Source: XN24 sp964462675
Lineage (GTDB): Bacteria; Pseudomonadota; Gammaproteobacteria; Steroidobacterales; XN24
Direction of reading: 5' to 3'
Length of the DNA stretch: 64,000 nt
Assembly (NCBI GenBank): GCA_964462675.1
Contig: CAYWYS010000011.1
Location: forward strand, 1 to 64,000
A program made the translations under genes and the position numbers. This document shows, piece after piece, positions 16,712 through 25,515 of this stretch; positions within the stretch are counted from its first letter, which is position 1; each line of letters begins with the position of its first letter. A model generated the notes under the pieces. It searched no databases. It saw nothing but the letters and a program-made list of their open reading frames with translations, and was not told the DNA's origin.

Positions 16712-17507
16712 TCCCGGGCGCCGCCAGGCCCGCGAAATCGAACAGCCTGGCGTCCATCAGCTGCGACGGCGCGATGTTCCCCAGCGCGCCGGCGATCGAA
16801 TCGATGCGCCCGGGGAAGCGCCGCTCCCAGTCGGCCAGCATCGCCTTGATCTCCTGCCGCTGCAGGTTCGGCTGGCTGCCGCACAGATCGCAGGGGATCA
16901 GCGGGAACTCCATCGCGCGCGCGTAGCGCGTCAGCTCGTTTTCCCGGCAATACGCCAGCGGCCGGATGACTATGTTGCGCCCGTCGTCGCTGCGCAGCTT
17001 CGGCGGCATGGCCTTCAGTGCGCCGCCAAAAAACAGGTTCAGAAACAGCGTCTCGATAATGTCGTCGAGATGGTGCCCGAGCGCGATCTTCGTGAAGCCC
17101 TCGGCCGCGGCGAAGTTGTAGAGCGCACCGCGCCTGAGCCGCGAGCACAGCCCGCAGGTCGTCTTGCCGGCCGGGATGACCCGCTGCACGACGCTGTAAG
17201 TGTCCTGCTCGATGACGTGGTACGGCACGCCGAGCGCCTCGAGGTAATCCGGCAGCACGCGCGCCGGGAAGCCCGGCTGCTTTTGGTCGAGGTTGACGGC
17301 GGCCAGTTTGAAGGAAACCGGCGCGGCGCGCTGCAGCGCCAGCAGCAGGCTGAGCAGCGCGTAGCTGTCCTTGCCGCCGGACAGGCAGACCATGACCCGA
17401 TCGCCGTCGACGATCATGCGGTAGTCGTCGATGGCCTTGCCCACCTGGGTCCGCAGGCGGGACTCGAGTCGACGGGCAGTGGCCGACAGTGACGGCTGGG
17501 GGTTCAT
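16662..17507 (-). CDS. ttcA: tRNA 2-thiocytidine(32) synthetase TtcA
   Basis: 281-aa ATP-dependent sulfurtransferase that thiolates C32 of certain tRNAs using an iron-sulfur cluster. The PP-loop ATP-binding motif is CLSGGKDSYALL at about residue 43. The two CxxC cluster-binding pairs are TTCGLCSRLRRG and IPCDLCGSQPNLQRQEIK. GHHLDDIIETLFLNLFFGG is another family hallmark. The start is ATG 17507 with GAGGAA seven bases upstream on the minus strand; the frame stays open for about 50 codons further without family support. The C-terminal about 17 residues are antisense to the end of the RRM gene. Confidence 0.95.
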   Translation of the reverse strand: MNPQPSLSATARRLESRLRTQVGKAIDDYRMIVDGDRVMVCLSGGKDSYALLSLLLALQRAAPVSFKLAAVNLDQKQPGFPARVLPDYLEALGVPYHVIEQDTYSVVQRVIPAGKTTCGLCSRLRRGALYNFAAAEGFTKIALGHHLDDIIETLFLNLFFGGALKAMPPKLRSDDGRNIVIRPLAYCRENELTRYARAMEFPLIPCDLCGSQPNLQRQEIKAMLADWERRFPGRIDSIAGALGNIAPSQLMDARLFDFAGLAAPGISAAAVAPLAGEPRSP

Positions 17508-17587
17508 GCGGGTTCCTCTACAGGACCGGCATTCTAACCGACGCGCGAGCGCGCCGGAGGGCTTGACCGGCGCGGTAGAATGCCCGG

Positions 17588-18499
17588 ATGCGCCTGAAGT
17601 CCCTCCTGTCTGCCTGTCTGCTGGGAATGGTGCCGCTGTCTGCGGCAGCCGCGCAGCCGGCACCGCTGCAGGTCGTCGTCAGCATCCTGCCGCAGCAGTA
17701 CCTGGTCGAGCGGATCGCCGGTGCGCGGGCCGAAGTGCTGACGCTGGTGCAGCCGGGCGACAACGAGGCCACCTACTCCCCCGGACCGGCGACCCTCGCC
17801 GCACTGGACGGCGCCCGGGTGTGGTTCACGATGGGCGTGCACTTCGAGGACGCGTGGCTCGCCAGGATCACACGTGACCGCCCCGGCATGGAGGTCGTGT
17901 CGCTGATCGCCGGGCTGCCGTTGCGCCGCACCGAGGATGGCGCGATATCGGCCGGCCGCCAGCCGGCGCATGGCCACGACCATGCCGGCAAGCCGGATCC
18001 CCATGCCTGGACCGATCCGCGCCTCGCGGCCCGGATGGCGCAGCAGATCGCGGATACGTTGGCGCGCCTCGATCCGGGCGGCGCCGCGGGCTACCAGGCC
18101 CGCGCGGCGGAATTGCAGGCAGAGCTGCTGGCGCTGCACGACGAGATCGCCGCGTTGCTGGCACCGGCGCGCGGCAGCGTGTTCATTGTCTTCCACCCGT
18201 CCTGGGGCTATTTCGCAGACGCCTACGGCCTCGTGCAACTGCCGATCGAAGCCGGCGGGCGCGAGCCCGGCCCGCGCGGCCTGGCCGAGGTGATTCGCCG
18301 CGGCCGCGAGGCCGGCGTCGGCGTCGTGTTCGTGCAGCAGCAATTCAGCCAGCGCAGCGCGCTGGCGGTCGCCGAGGCGCTCGGGGCACAGGTCGTGGAG
18401 GCGGACCCGCTCGCGGCGGATTACACCGCCAACCTGCGCCGCGTGGCGCAGCGCATGGCCGACGCGCTGGCGCAACCGGTGCCCGGGAGCGCGCCGTGA
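17588..18499 (+). CDS. znuA: Zinc ABC transporter substrate-binding protein ZnuA
   Basis: Periplasmic metal-binding protein of the cluster 9 family, 303 aa, with a signal peptide (LLSACLLGMVPLSAAAAQ). Likely metal ligands: His in MGVHFEDAW, His after the short His-rich loop (HGHDHAGKPDPHAWTDP), His in VFHPSWGYFADAYGL and the late Asp in VVEADPLAADY. The His-rich loop points to zinc (or manganese) uptake. znuC follows with a four-base overlap, so the order is A-C-B. No zur gene and no convincing Zur box are seen in the short upstream space. Confidence 0.92.
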   Translation: MRLKSLLSACLLGMVPLSAAAAQPAPLQVVVSILPQQYLVERIAGARAEVLTLVQPGDNEATYSPGPATLAALDGARVWFTMGVHFEDAWLARITRDRPGMEVVSLIAGLPLRRTEDGAISAGRQPAHGHDHAGKPDPHAWTDPRLAARMAQQIADTLARLDPGGAAGYQARAAELQAELLALHDEIAALLAPARGSVFIVFHPSWGYFADAYGLVQLPIEAGGREPGPRGLAEVIRRGREAGVGVVFVQQQFSQRSALAVAEALGAQVVEADPLAADYTANLRRVAQRMADALAQPVPGSAP

Positions 18500-19245
18500 C
18501 GGCCTCGCTGTCGTTCAAGGACGTCAGCTTCGGCTACGGCGACGGACCCGACGTCGTCGAACACGTCACGCTGGACATCGGCGCGCACGAACTGATCGGC
18601 CTGATCGGCCCGAACGGCGGCGGCAAGAGCACCCTGCTGAAGCTGGCCGCCGGGCTGCTGAAGCCGCGCGCGGGCACGGTGCGCGTGTTCGGGCGCGCCC
18701 CGCAGGACGCACGCGACGAGATCGGCTATGTGCCGCAATTCGCCCTGTTCCCGCGAGATTTCCCGATCACCGTGGCACAAGCGGTGCTGCTCGGGCGCCT
18801 CGCCGGCGGCCTCAGCCTGCGCTGGAGCGCCGCGGATCGCGCGGCCGCCGCGCGCGCCATCGCCGAGACCGAGCTCGATGCGCTGGCAAACCGCCCATTG
18901 AGCGCGCTGTCGGGCGGCGAACTGCAGCGGGTACTGATCGCGCGCGCGCTGGCCGCCGAGCCGAAGCTGCTGTTGCTCGACGAGCCCACCTCCAACCTCG
19001 ACCAGCGCGCCGAGGAGGACATCTTCGCGCTGCTCGCCAAGCTGACCGACCGGATGGCCGTGGTGCTGGTGTCGCACGATGTCGGCTTCGTCACCGGCTT
19101 CGTCGAGCGCGTCGCCTGCATCAGCCGGACTTTGATCTGCCACGGCACCTCCGAGCTCACCGGCGAGGTCATCAACGAGCTCTATGGCCACCCGGTGCGG
19201 GCCGTGCACCACGCCCACCACGCTCACCCGCCGGGCGCGACGTGA
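18496..19245 (+). CDS. znuC: Zinc ABC transporter ATP-binding protein ZnuC
   Basis: 249-aa ATPase of the zinc importer. Walker A is GPNGGGKST, the signature motif LSGGELQRV, Walker B LLLLDEPTSNLD and the H-loop VLVSHD, all in place. The GTG start overlaps the znuA stop. The C-terminus ends in a His-rich tail (VRAVHHAHHAHPP) with five His in about ten residues, which could sense or buffer zinc at the cytoplasmic side. Confidence 0.95.
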   Translation: MTASLSFKDVSFGYGDGPDVVEHVTLDIGAHELIGLIGPNGGGKSTLLKLAAGLLKPRAGTVRVFGRAPQDARDEIGYVPQFALFPRDFPITVAQAVLLGRLAGGLSLRWSAADRAAAARAIAETELDALANRPLSALSGGELQRVLIARALAAEPKLLLLDEPTSNLDQRAEEDIFALLAKLTDRMAVVLVSHDVGFVTGFVERVACISRTLICHGTSELTGEVINELYGHPVRAVHHAHHAHPPGAT

Positions 19246-20057
19246 TGGAATTCTTCCAGGCGCTCGCGGAGCACGAATTCCTGCAGCGGGCGCTGGCGGG
19301 CGGACTGCTCGCCTGCATCGGCTGCGGCATCGTCGGCAGCTATGTGGTCGTGCAGCGCATCAGCCTGCTGGCCGGGGCGATTGCGCATGCCGTGCTCGGC
19401 GGCATGGGCATCGCGTGGTACTTCGGCTGGCACCCGCTGGGCGGCGCGCTGGTCGCCGCGGTGCTTGCCGCACTGATCATCGGCTGGGTCAAGCTGCGCT
19501 TCGCCGAGCGCGAGGACACGGCGATCTCGGCGATTTGGGCGCTCGGCATGGCGATCGGCATCCTGTTCATCGCGCGGACGCCCGGCTACAGCGTGGACCT
19601 GATGAGCTACCTGTTCGGCAACCTGCTGATGATGTCGACCAGCGACCTGCAGCTGATCATCGCGCTGGATTTCGTCATCATCGGGTTCACCGCGCTGTTC
19701 TACCGCCAGTTCCTCGCGGTCTGCTTCGATCCCGAGTTCGCGCGCGTCCGGGGCCTGAACGTCGAGCGCTATTACCTGTTGCTGCTGGTGCTGGTCGCGC
19801 TGACTGTCGTCATGCTGATCCAGGTCGTCGGCCTGATCCTCGTCATCGCCCTGATGACGCTGCCGGCCGCCATCGCCGGGCGCTTCATCCACTCGCTTGC
19901 CGGTATGATGGGCGTCGCCGTGCTGCTCGGCATGGTGTTCACGGCCGGCGGGCTGGCCATTTCCTATGCGCCGGACCTGCCCTCGGGGCCGGTGATCATC
20001 GTGCTCGCCGGCGTTGCGTACCTGCTGGCTGCGCTGGTACGGCGCAGCGCGCGTTGA
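19242..20057 (+). CDS. znuB: Zinc ABC transporter permease ZnuB
   Basis: 271-aa integral membrane permease of the metal-type ABC family with about eight hydrophobic helices. Family landmarks include LACIGCGIVGSYVVVQRISL, GAIAHAVLGGMGIAWYFG and, late in the protein, LIQVVGLILVIALMTLPAAIA. Start is GTG 19242 or the adjacent ATG 19245 (MEFFQALAEHEFL); both overlap or abut the znuC stop, so the three Znu genes form a coupled operon. Confidence 0.93.
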   Translation: MMEFFQALAEHEFLQRALAGGLLACIGCGIVGSYVVVQRISLLAGAIAHAVLGGMGIAWYFGWHPLGGALVAAVLAALIIGWVKLRFAEREDTAISAIWALGMAIGILFIARTPGYSVDLMSYLFGNLLMMSTSDLQLIIALDFVIIGFTALFYRQFLAVCFDPEFARVRGLNVERYYLLLLVLVALTVVMLIQVVGLILVIALMTLPAAIAGRFIHSLAGMMGVAVLLGMVFTAGGLAISYAPDLPSGPVIIVLAGVAYLLAALVRRSAR

Positions 20058-20075
20058 ACGGAAGGAACCCTGACC

Positions 20076-20351
20076 ATGATCGATCGCAAGCTCGTCGAAA
20101 TCCTGCGCTGTCCGGTGACGCGCCAGGCCGTGTCGCTCGCGCCGAAGGACCGGTTGCGGGACATCAACGCCGCCATCGCGGCCGGCACGCTCGTGCATGC
20201 TGACGGCCGCAAGGTCGAGGCGCCGCTCGAGGCCGCCCTGCTGACTGCCGACGAGGCCCGCATCTACGCGGTGCGCGACGGCATCCCGATCATGCTGGCC
20301 GACGAAGCGATCGTCGCGCCGGGCGCGGCCGTAGCGCCGGCGCACGGCTGA
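20076..20351 (+). CDS. Trm112 family protein
   Basis: 91-aa Trm112/UPF0434-type protein: MIDRKLVEILRCPVTRQAVS followed by a variable loop and the closing strand RIYAVRDGIPIMLADEAI. Eukaryotic and archaeal Trm112 activates methyltransferases; the bacterial form is poorly characterised. Only one Cys (LRCP) of the usual zinc-binding set is present, so it probably does not bind zinc. It lies 18 bases after znuB with GGAAGG upstream, so it may be co-transcribed. Confidence 0.85.
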   Translation: MIDRKLVEILRCPVTRQAVSLAPKDRLRDINAAIAAGTLVHADGRKVEAPLEAALLTADEARIYAVRDGIPIMLADEAIVAPGAAVAPAHG

Positions 20352-20394
20352 GCTCCCGCTGCGCCCGGCGGCGCGAACTACACTTCCGGCAGGT

Positions 20395-21777
20395 ATGCAG
20401 ACCGGTCTGGTCAGGTTCGCTGGCAGTCTCGCCGATTACCCGGCGCGCACCCTGTTTGCCTGGTATTTCGGCCTGGTCGGCGTTGGCACCGCGCTGCTGC
20501 TGTTGCCCGGCTGCCGCGCGGCGGGCGCCGACCCGCTCAGCTTCTCGGACGCGCTGTTCACCGCCACCAGCGCCGCCGCGGTCACCGGGCTGATGGTGGT
20601 CTCACCGGCGAGTGACCTGAGCTTCGGCGGCCAGCTTGTCGTGCTGCTGCTGATCCAGCTCGGCGGACTCGGCGTCATGTCGATCGGCACCTTGCTGTTC
20701 GTCGGCATGACCGGGCGGCAGCCGCTCCAGTACCGCCTGCTGACGCGCGAGACGCTCGGCGCGCCGCTGTCCACCAACATGGGGCGGTTGATCCTGCTGG
20801 TCGTGGCCGTGACGCTGGCCCTGGAGGCGATCGGCGCGCTGCTGCTGCTGTTGGCGCGGCTCGGCGACGGGCCGTTTCTCGAGCTTTTGTGGTGGGCCGT
20901 GTTCCACGCCGTGTCCGGATTCTGCAATGCCGGCATTTCACTGCAGGACGACAGCATGGCGCCGTGGTCGGGCTCGCCGGCAGTGCTGCTGACGATGGCG
21001 GCGCTGATCGTTGCCGGCGGGCTCGGTTTCCCGGTGCTGCTGGACCTGCTGCACTTGCGTCGCGAGAATCGCGACCGGCGCGGGCTGCGCTTCCATAGTC
21101 AGCTGGTGGTCACGGCGACCGTGGTGCTGCTCGCCGGCGGCACGGCCGCCATCTGGCTGGCGGAGCGCAACGGCGCGCTTGGCATGATGCCGGCCTGCGA
21201 AGCGTTGCTGCATGCCTTTTTCCAGAGCGTGACGGCCCGCACGGCCGGCTTCGCCACGCTGCCGATCGAGCAATTCGCCTATCCATCGCTGTTCGTGCTG
21301 CTGTTGCTGATGTTCATCGGCGGCGGCGCCTGCTCGACGGCCGGCGGCGTCAAGGTCACGACCGCGGCCGTGCTGGCGATGGAGGGTTTCGCGCTCGTCC
21401 GGCGGCGCTGGCAGACGGCGGCCTTCGGCCGGCGCGTGCCGCAACGCGTGCTCGCTGCGGCGGCGGCGGTCGTGGCGGTCTACACTCTGGTGCTGGTGAC
21501 CGGCATCCTGTTGTTGCTGATCCTCGAGGGCGGCGACCGGCCGCATGCCGACGCCGGCGGGCACTTCCTGGACACGGTGTTCGAGGCTGTCTCTGCCCTC
21601 GGTACCGTGGGACTGTCCACCGGCCTGACCGGGGACCTCGGCGAAGCGTCACGGCTGGTGGTGGTCGCGATGATGCTGCTGGGGCGCGTCGGGCCGCTGG
21701 CCATCGCGTCGTTGCTGCTGCGCGGTCCCGCGGGACCGAAGATCCGCTATCCGGAAGGCGAGGTGATCGTTGGCTGA
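20395..21777 (+). CDS. TrkH/KtrB family potassium uptake channel
   Basis: 460-aa membrane subunit of a Trk/Ktr potassium transporter. It shows the four M1-P-M2 repeats of the superfamily, with filter-region Gly in TSAAAVTGLMVVSPASDL, AVSGFCNAGIS, SVTARTAGFATLPI and VSALGTVGLSTGLTGDLG. The intramembrane loop GGGACSTAGGVKVTT is the gating loop typical of TrkH/KtrB. Size and lack of extra N-terminal helices favour KtrB. The next gene encodes its RCK-type regulator and starts inside this gene's last codons. Confidence 0.92.
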   Translation: MQTGLVRFAGSLADYPARTLFAWYFGLVGVGTALLLLPGCRAAGADPLSFSDALFTATSAAAVTGLMVVSPASDLSFGGQLVVLLLIQLGGLGVMSIGTLLFVGMTGRQPLQYRLLTRETLGAPLSTNMGRLILLVVAVTLALEAIGALLLLLARLGDGPFLELLWWAVFHAVSGFCNAGISLQDDSMAPWSGSPAVLLTMAALIVAGGLGFPVLLDLLHLRRENRDRRGLRFHSQLVVTATVVLLAGGTAAIWLAERNGALGMMPACEALLHAFFQSVTARTAGFATLPIEQFAYPSLFVLLLLMFIGGGACSTAGGVKVTTAAVLAMEGFALVRRRWQTAAFGRRVPQRVLAAAAAVVAVYTLVLVTGILLLLILEGGDRPHADAGGHFLDTVFEAVSALGTVGLSTGLTGDLGEASRLVVVAMMLLGRVGPLAIASLLLRGPAGPKIRYPEGEVIVG

Positions 21778-22180
21778 GAAGCATTCACGTTTTGTCCTCA
21801 TCGGCCTCGGGCGGTTCGGCGCCGCGCTGGCGAGGCGCCTGTCGGTGCATGGCCACCGGGTCACGGGGATCGATCTCGACGAGGCGGCGGTGCAGCGGGT
21901 GCAGGATTGCCTCGACAGCGCGCTGGTCGCCGACGGCAGCGACGAGGAAGTCCTCAAGACCATCGATCTCGCCGACACCACCGCCGTGTTCATTTCGCTC
22001 GGCGACCATGCCAACCGCAGCATCGTGGCGACCATGTACACGCTGGAGCTCGGCGCCCCCCGCGTCATCGTCAAGGGCATCGACGCGCTGCATGCCAAGA
22101 TATTGCGCAAGCTCGGCAAGGTCGAGGTGATCTTCCCCGAGGAGGCGATGGCTCGCTACGTCGCGGATCACCTCGTCTGA
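21770..22180 (+). CDS. TrkA/KtrA-like RCK regulator, N-domain only
   Basis: 136-aa nucleotide-binding regulator of the adjacent potassium channel. The RCK_N Rossmann fold is complete: FVLIGLGRFGAALARRL, acidic end of strand 2 in GIDLDE, VADGSDEEVL and AVFISLGDHANRSI. KtrA/TrkA proteins normally continue for about 80 more residues with an RCK_C domain; here the stop comes right after VIFPEEAMARYVADHLV. No RCK_C coding sequence is found in any frame of the following 110 bases. TTG is taken as start because it overlaps the trkH stop and gives the family N-terminus. A GGGCCC hairpin follows the stop (22181-22195). Confidence 0.85.
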   Translation: MAEKHSRFVLIGLGRFGAALARRLSVHGHRVTGIDLDEAAVQRVQDCLDSALVADGSDEEVLKTIDLADTTAVFISLGDHANRSIVATMYTLELGAPRVIVKGIDALHAKILRKLGKVEVIFPEEAMARYVADHLV

Positions 22181-22292
22181 GGGCCCGGCGGGCCCATTGC
22201 GGGCCGGTCCCGGCTGGCTCCACCAGGCCCGTGGCAGTACCCTTGACCCAGGCGCAGTGTTACGAGCAGGTCCAGTGAGCGAAGAATCCGGC

Positions 22293-23957
22293 ATGAAAAT
22301 CGAGCTCGGCAACCTTGAGCTCAGCGACTACAGCGAGCTGCGCAAGGCGATGCAGGAGGCCTATGCCGAGCTCGGCGGCGACTACTGGCCGCACGACGCG
22401 ATCGCCAACCTGCTCGACGTGTTCCCGGAGGGCCAGTTGTGCGTCAAGGTCAACGGCAAGGTCGTGGCCTCGGCGCTGTCGCTGATCGTCGATTATGAGC
22501 AGTTCGGCGACAAGCACAGCTTCAGCGACATCACCGGCGACCACACGTTCAAGACCCACGATGCCGAGGGCGACATCCTCTACGGCATCGAGGTGTTCGT
22601 GCATCCCGAGTTCCGCGGCCTCAGGCTGGCACGCCGGCTCTACGACGCCCGCAAGGAGCTGTGCGAAAACCTGAACCTGCGCGCCATCATGGCCGGCGGC
22701 AGGATTCCGAATTACGAGAAGTACGCCGACCGCATGACGCCGCGCGAATACATCGAGCAGGTGCGGCTCAAGAACATCTACGATCCGACCCTGACCTTCC
22801 AGCTGTCCAACGGCTTCCATGTCAAGAAGCTGCTGCGCGATTACCTGAAGAACGACACGCAGTCGCTCGGCTACGCGACGCTGCTGGAATGGAACAACAT
22901 CTACTACGAGGAAAAGCCGAAGCTCATCAACCGGCCGCGCAGCGTGGTGCGCGTCGGGCTGGTGCAATGGCAGATGCGGCTGTTTGCGGACCGCGAGGCG
23001 CTGATGAACCAGGTCGAGTTCTTCGTCGACGCGATCTCCGCCTACAAGGCCGATTTCATCCTGTTTCCGGAGTTCTTCAATGCGCCGTTGATGGCCGAGT
23101 TCAATAATCTCGACGAGCCGAAGGCCATTCGGGAGATGTCGCGGCACACTGAGTGGATCCGCCAGCGCTTCCTCGAGCTGGCCGTGTCCTACAACATCAA
23201 CATCATTGCCGGCAGCATGCCGCTGGTGGAGCACGAGCGCCTCTACAACGTCAGCTACCTGCTGCGCCGCGACGGCACCTGGGACCAGTCGCGCAAGATC
23301 CACCCGACGCCTGACGAGGTCTCGATCTGGGGCATGTCCGGCTGGGATCGCGTGCCGGTGTTCGACACGGACTGCGGTCGCATCGGCATCCTGATTTGCT
23401 ACGACGTCGAGTTTCCGGAACTGGCGCGCATCTGCGCCGACCAGGACATGCACATCCTGTTCGTACCGTTCCTGACGGACACGCAGAGCGCTTACATGCG
23501 CGTGCGCATCTGCGCCAAGGCGCGCGCCGTCGAGAACGAGTGCTATGTCGCGATCGCCGGCTCGGTCGGCAACCTGCCGCAGGTCCACAACATGGACGTG
23601 CAGTACGGCCAGTCGGCGATTTTCACGCCGGCCGACTTCGCGTTCCCGACCAACTCGATCAAGGCCGAGACCACGCCGAACACCGAGATGACGGTGATCG
23701 CCGACCTCGACATGGACCTGCTGAAGGAATTGCACGAGATCGGCAGCGTCACCAACCTGAAGGACCGGCGCCGCGACCTGTACGAGATCGTCGTCAAGGC
23801 GCCGCTGGCCGATAGCGATCTCGAGGCGGAGCGCCGGCGCGGCGAGATCGCCAGGGTCGTCGCCGACCAGGATGCCGCTGACCTGGACGCCGTTGAACTG
23901 GATACTGCCGGGCAGGACCTGATCGAAGCCGGGCCGGCGGCGAAGAAGGCCGGCTGA
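22293..23957 (+). CDS. Fused GNAT acetyltransferase-carbon-nitrogen hydrolase
   Basis: 554-aa two-domain protein. Residues about 1-205 form a GNAT-type acyltransferase (ELRKAMQEAYAE, GIEVFVHPEFRGLRLARRLY acetyl-CoA loop). Residues about 220-520 form a nitrilase-superfamily amidohydrolase with the E-K-C triad: Glu in LFPEFFNAPL, Lys in SRKIHPTPDE, Cys in ILICYDVEFPEL. The fusion is known in many bacteria; its substrate is not settled, but an amide released or made by one domain could feed the other. ATG 22293 is used; the in-frame GTG at 22275 with AGGT upstream would add six residues. The tail after residue 520 is Asp/Ala-rich. Confidence 0.9.
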   Translation: MKIELGNLELSDYSELRKAMQEAYAELGGDYWPHDAIANLLDVFPEGQLCVKVNGKVVASALSLIVDYEQFGDKHSFSDITGDHTFKTHDAEGDILYGIEVFVHPEFRGLRLARRLYDARKELCENLNLRAIMAGGRIPNYEKYADRMTPREYIEQVRLKNIYDPTLTFQLSNGFHVKKLLRDYLKNDTQSLGYATLLEWNNIYYEEKPKLINRPRSVVRVGLVQWQMRLFADREALMNQVEFFVDAISAYKADFILFPEFFNAPLMAEFNNLDEPKAIREMSRHTEWIRQRFLELAVSYNINIIAGSMPLVEHERLYNVSYLLRRDGTWDQSRKIHPTPDEVSIWGMSGWDRVPVFDTDCGRIGILICYDVEFPELARICADQDMHILFVPFLTDTQSAYMRVRICAKARAVENECYVAIAGSVGNLPQVHNMDVQYGQSAIFTPADFAFPTNSIKAETTPNTEMTVIADLDMDLLKELHEIGSVTNLKDRRRDLYEIVVKAPLADSDLEAERRRGEIARVVADQDAADLDAVELDTAGQDLIEAGPAAKKAG

Positions 23958-23968
23958 GCGAGGCTGAG

Positions 23969-24703
23969 ATGAACAACCTTGGGCGAGGCGAGCTGTTTGC
24001 TGCATGTGTCGTGGCGGCCGCGCTGCTCGCGGCCTGCGAGGCTCCGAATGCGAGGAATCCAGCCGGCGACGGCGCCGGCACGATGGCACTGGTCGAAGCC
24101 GCGGGCCGCGGCGACATTGCGGAGGTGGACCGGCTGGTCGCAGCGGGCGCTCCGCTGGACGAGCCCCTCGTGCTGCAAGCCGCAGTGTTGCATCGCCAGC
24201 ACGGGATGATCCGGCACCTGGTCACGCAGGGCGCGCCGGTCAACGGCACCGGGACGCTCCAGTCGCCGCTGTGGTTCGCCGTGACCCATGGCGACATCCA
24301 CCTGGCCGAACTGCTGATCGATCTCGGCGCGGACGTGAACTGGCAGACGACCTCGATGGGCACGCCGCTGCATGCGGCGGCGCACTCCGGCACAGCGAAC
24401 GAGCACCGGGTCGCGCTTGCGGACCTGTTGCTGGAGCACGGCGCGAGGATCGATGTCATCCAGCTCGACCCCATGTTGCGCGCCGAGTGCCTCGCCACGG
24501 CGCTGCATGCCGCCGTGGCCGGACCGGACCACCTGATGATGGAGTTCCTGCTGGCGCGCGGCGCCAGGCTGGACGTCACCGACGCTCAAGGGCGAACGCC
24601 CGCCCAGTGCGCGGAGGAGCGCCTGCAGCAGGTCCAGGCCGAGGACATCCGGCGAGAACTCGAGCGCGTGATCACGATATTGGCCGGCGCCCGCGTTCGC
24701 TGA
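23969..24703 (+). CDS. Ankyrin-repeat lipoprotein
   Basis: 244 aa. A lipoprotein signal (LFAACVVAAALLAAC, lipobox LAAC) is followed by about five ankyrin repeats: ALVEAAGRGDIAEVDRLVAA, a degenerate second, SPLWFAVTHGDIHLAELLID, TPLHAAAHSGTANEHRVALA and ALHAAVAGPDHLMMEFLLAR. Ankyrin repeats mediate protein-protein contacts, so this is probably a periplasmic scaffold or inhibitor; its partner is unknown. It begins 11 bases after the GNAT-hydrolase gene and may be co-transcribed. Confidence 0.87.
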   Translation: MNNLGRGELFAACVVAAALLAACEAPNARNPAGDGAGTMALVEAAGRGDIAEVDRLVAAGAPLDEPLVLQAAVLHRQHGMIRHLVTQGAPVNGTGTLQSPLWFAVTHGDIHLAELLIDLGADVNWQTTSMGTPLHAAAHSGTANEHRVALADLLLEHGARIDVIQLDPMLRAECLATALHAAVAGPDHLMMEFLLARGARLDVTDAQGRTPAQCAEERLQQVQAEDIRRELERVITILAGARVR

Positions 24704-24798
24704 CGCACCGACCGGGGCGGCCCGAACCCGCTACACTCCAGCCAAGGCAAGGCAGCGCGGATATGACGCGTTGCCCCGCCCTCAATGGAGTACAGCAA

Positions 24799-25481
24799 AT
24801 GAACATGAAGCTCATCATCGCCGGCATCGTCGGCGCGATCGCTGTCACTGCAGTCGGCGCGGTGGCCGGCTACAGGACGATGGACGCGAAAGACTCTGCC
24901 GAGGTGCTCGCAGTCAGGCAGGCGACCAGGACCGTGAGTGTCCCGCGCCAGGAATGCCACAACGAGCTCGTCAGCACGCAACACCCGACCCAGGATCCGA
25001 ACAGGATCGCCGGCACCGTGGCAGGCGCAGTCGTCGGCGGCGTCGTCGGCAGCCAGATCGGCAGCGGCAGCGNNNNNNNNNNNNNNNNNNNNNNNNNNNN
25101 NNNNNNNNNNNNNNNNNNNNNNNNNNNNNNNNNNNNNNNNNNNNNNNNNNNNNNNNNNNNNNNNNNNNNNNNGTGGCAGGCGCAGTCGTCGGCGGCGTCG
25201 TCGGCAGCCAGATCGGCAGCGGCAGCGGCAAGAAGGTCGCCACCGTCGGCGGCGTGGTCGCGGGCGGCATCGCCGGCAACAAGATCCAGGAAGGCATGCA
25301 GGATCGCAACGTAGACCAGGAATGGCGGCAGGTCTGCGTGACCGTCCAGGACACGCGCGAGGAACCGGCCGGGTATGACGTCACCTACCGCCTCGACGGT
25401 CGGGAGACCGTGGTCCGCACGGACTATGATCCGGGCAAGCGCATCGCGCTCAAGGACGGCGCGCCGGTGCTGCTCAAGTAG
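24799..25481 (+). CDS. Glycine-zipper 2TM (17 kDa antigen-like) protein, interrupted by gap
   Basis: Outer-membrane-type glycine-zipper protein. An N-terminal hydrophobic helix (IIAGIVGAIAVTAVGAVAG) precedes a short Cys-containing region and the zipper GTVAGAVVGGVVGSQIGSGS / GKKVATVGGVVAGGIAGNKI. A soluble domain follows with VCVTVQDTREEPAGYDVTY. A 100-N gap and duplicated 55-mer split it. Deleting 155 bases rejoins both sides in frame to 175 aa with an unbroken glycine zipper, so here the overlap model fits well. It is a paralog of the gene at 29532. A possible -10 (TACACT) lies about 65 bases upstream of the ATG. Confidence 0.85.
25073..25172. other. Assembly gap (100 N) flanked by an identical 55-mer
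   Basis: Copies of the same 55 bases sit at 25018-25072 and 25173-25227 on either side of 100 N. The structure is the same as at 10269-10368. Here collapse of the two copies restores a normal protein, which supports a true contig-end overlap with no missing sequence. Confidence 0.95.
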
Positions 25482-25515
25482 GAGCACGGCCGAACCACGG
25501 CCGCCGCTCGGCGAT

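Noticed and set aside
22181..22292. Frameshifted RCK_C domain after trkA
   Set aside because: Translation of all three frames shows only short Gly/Pro-rich sequence with stops and nothing resembling RCK_C.
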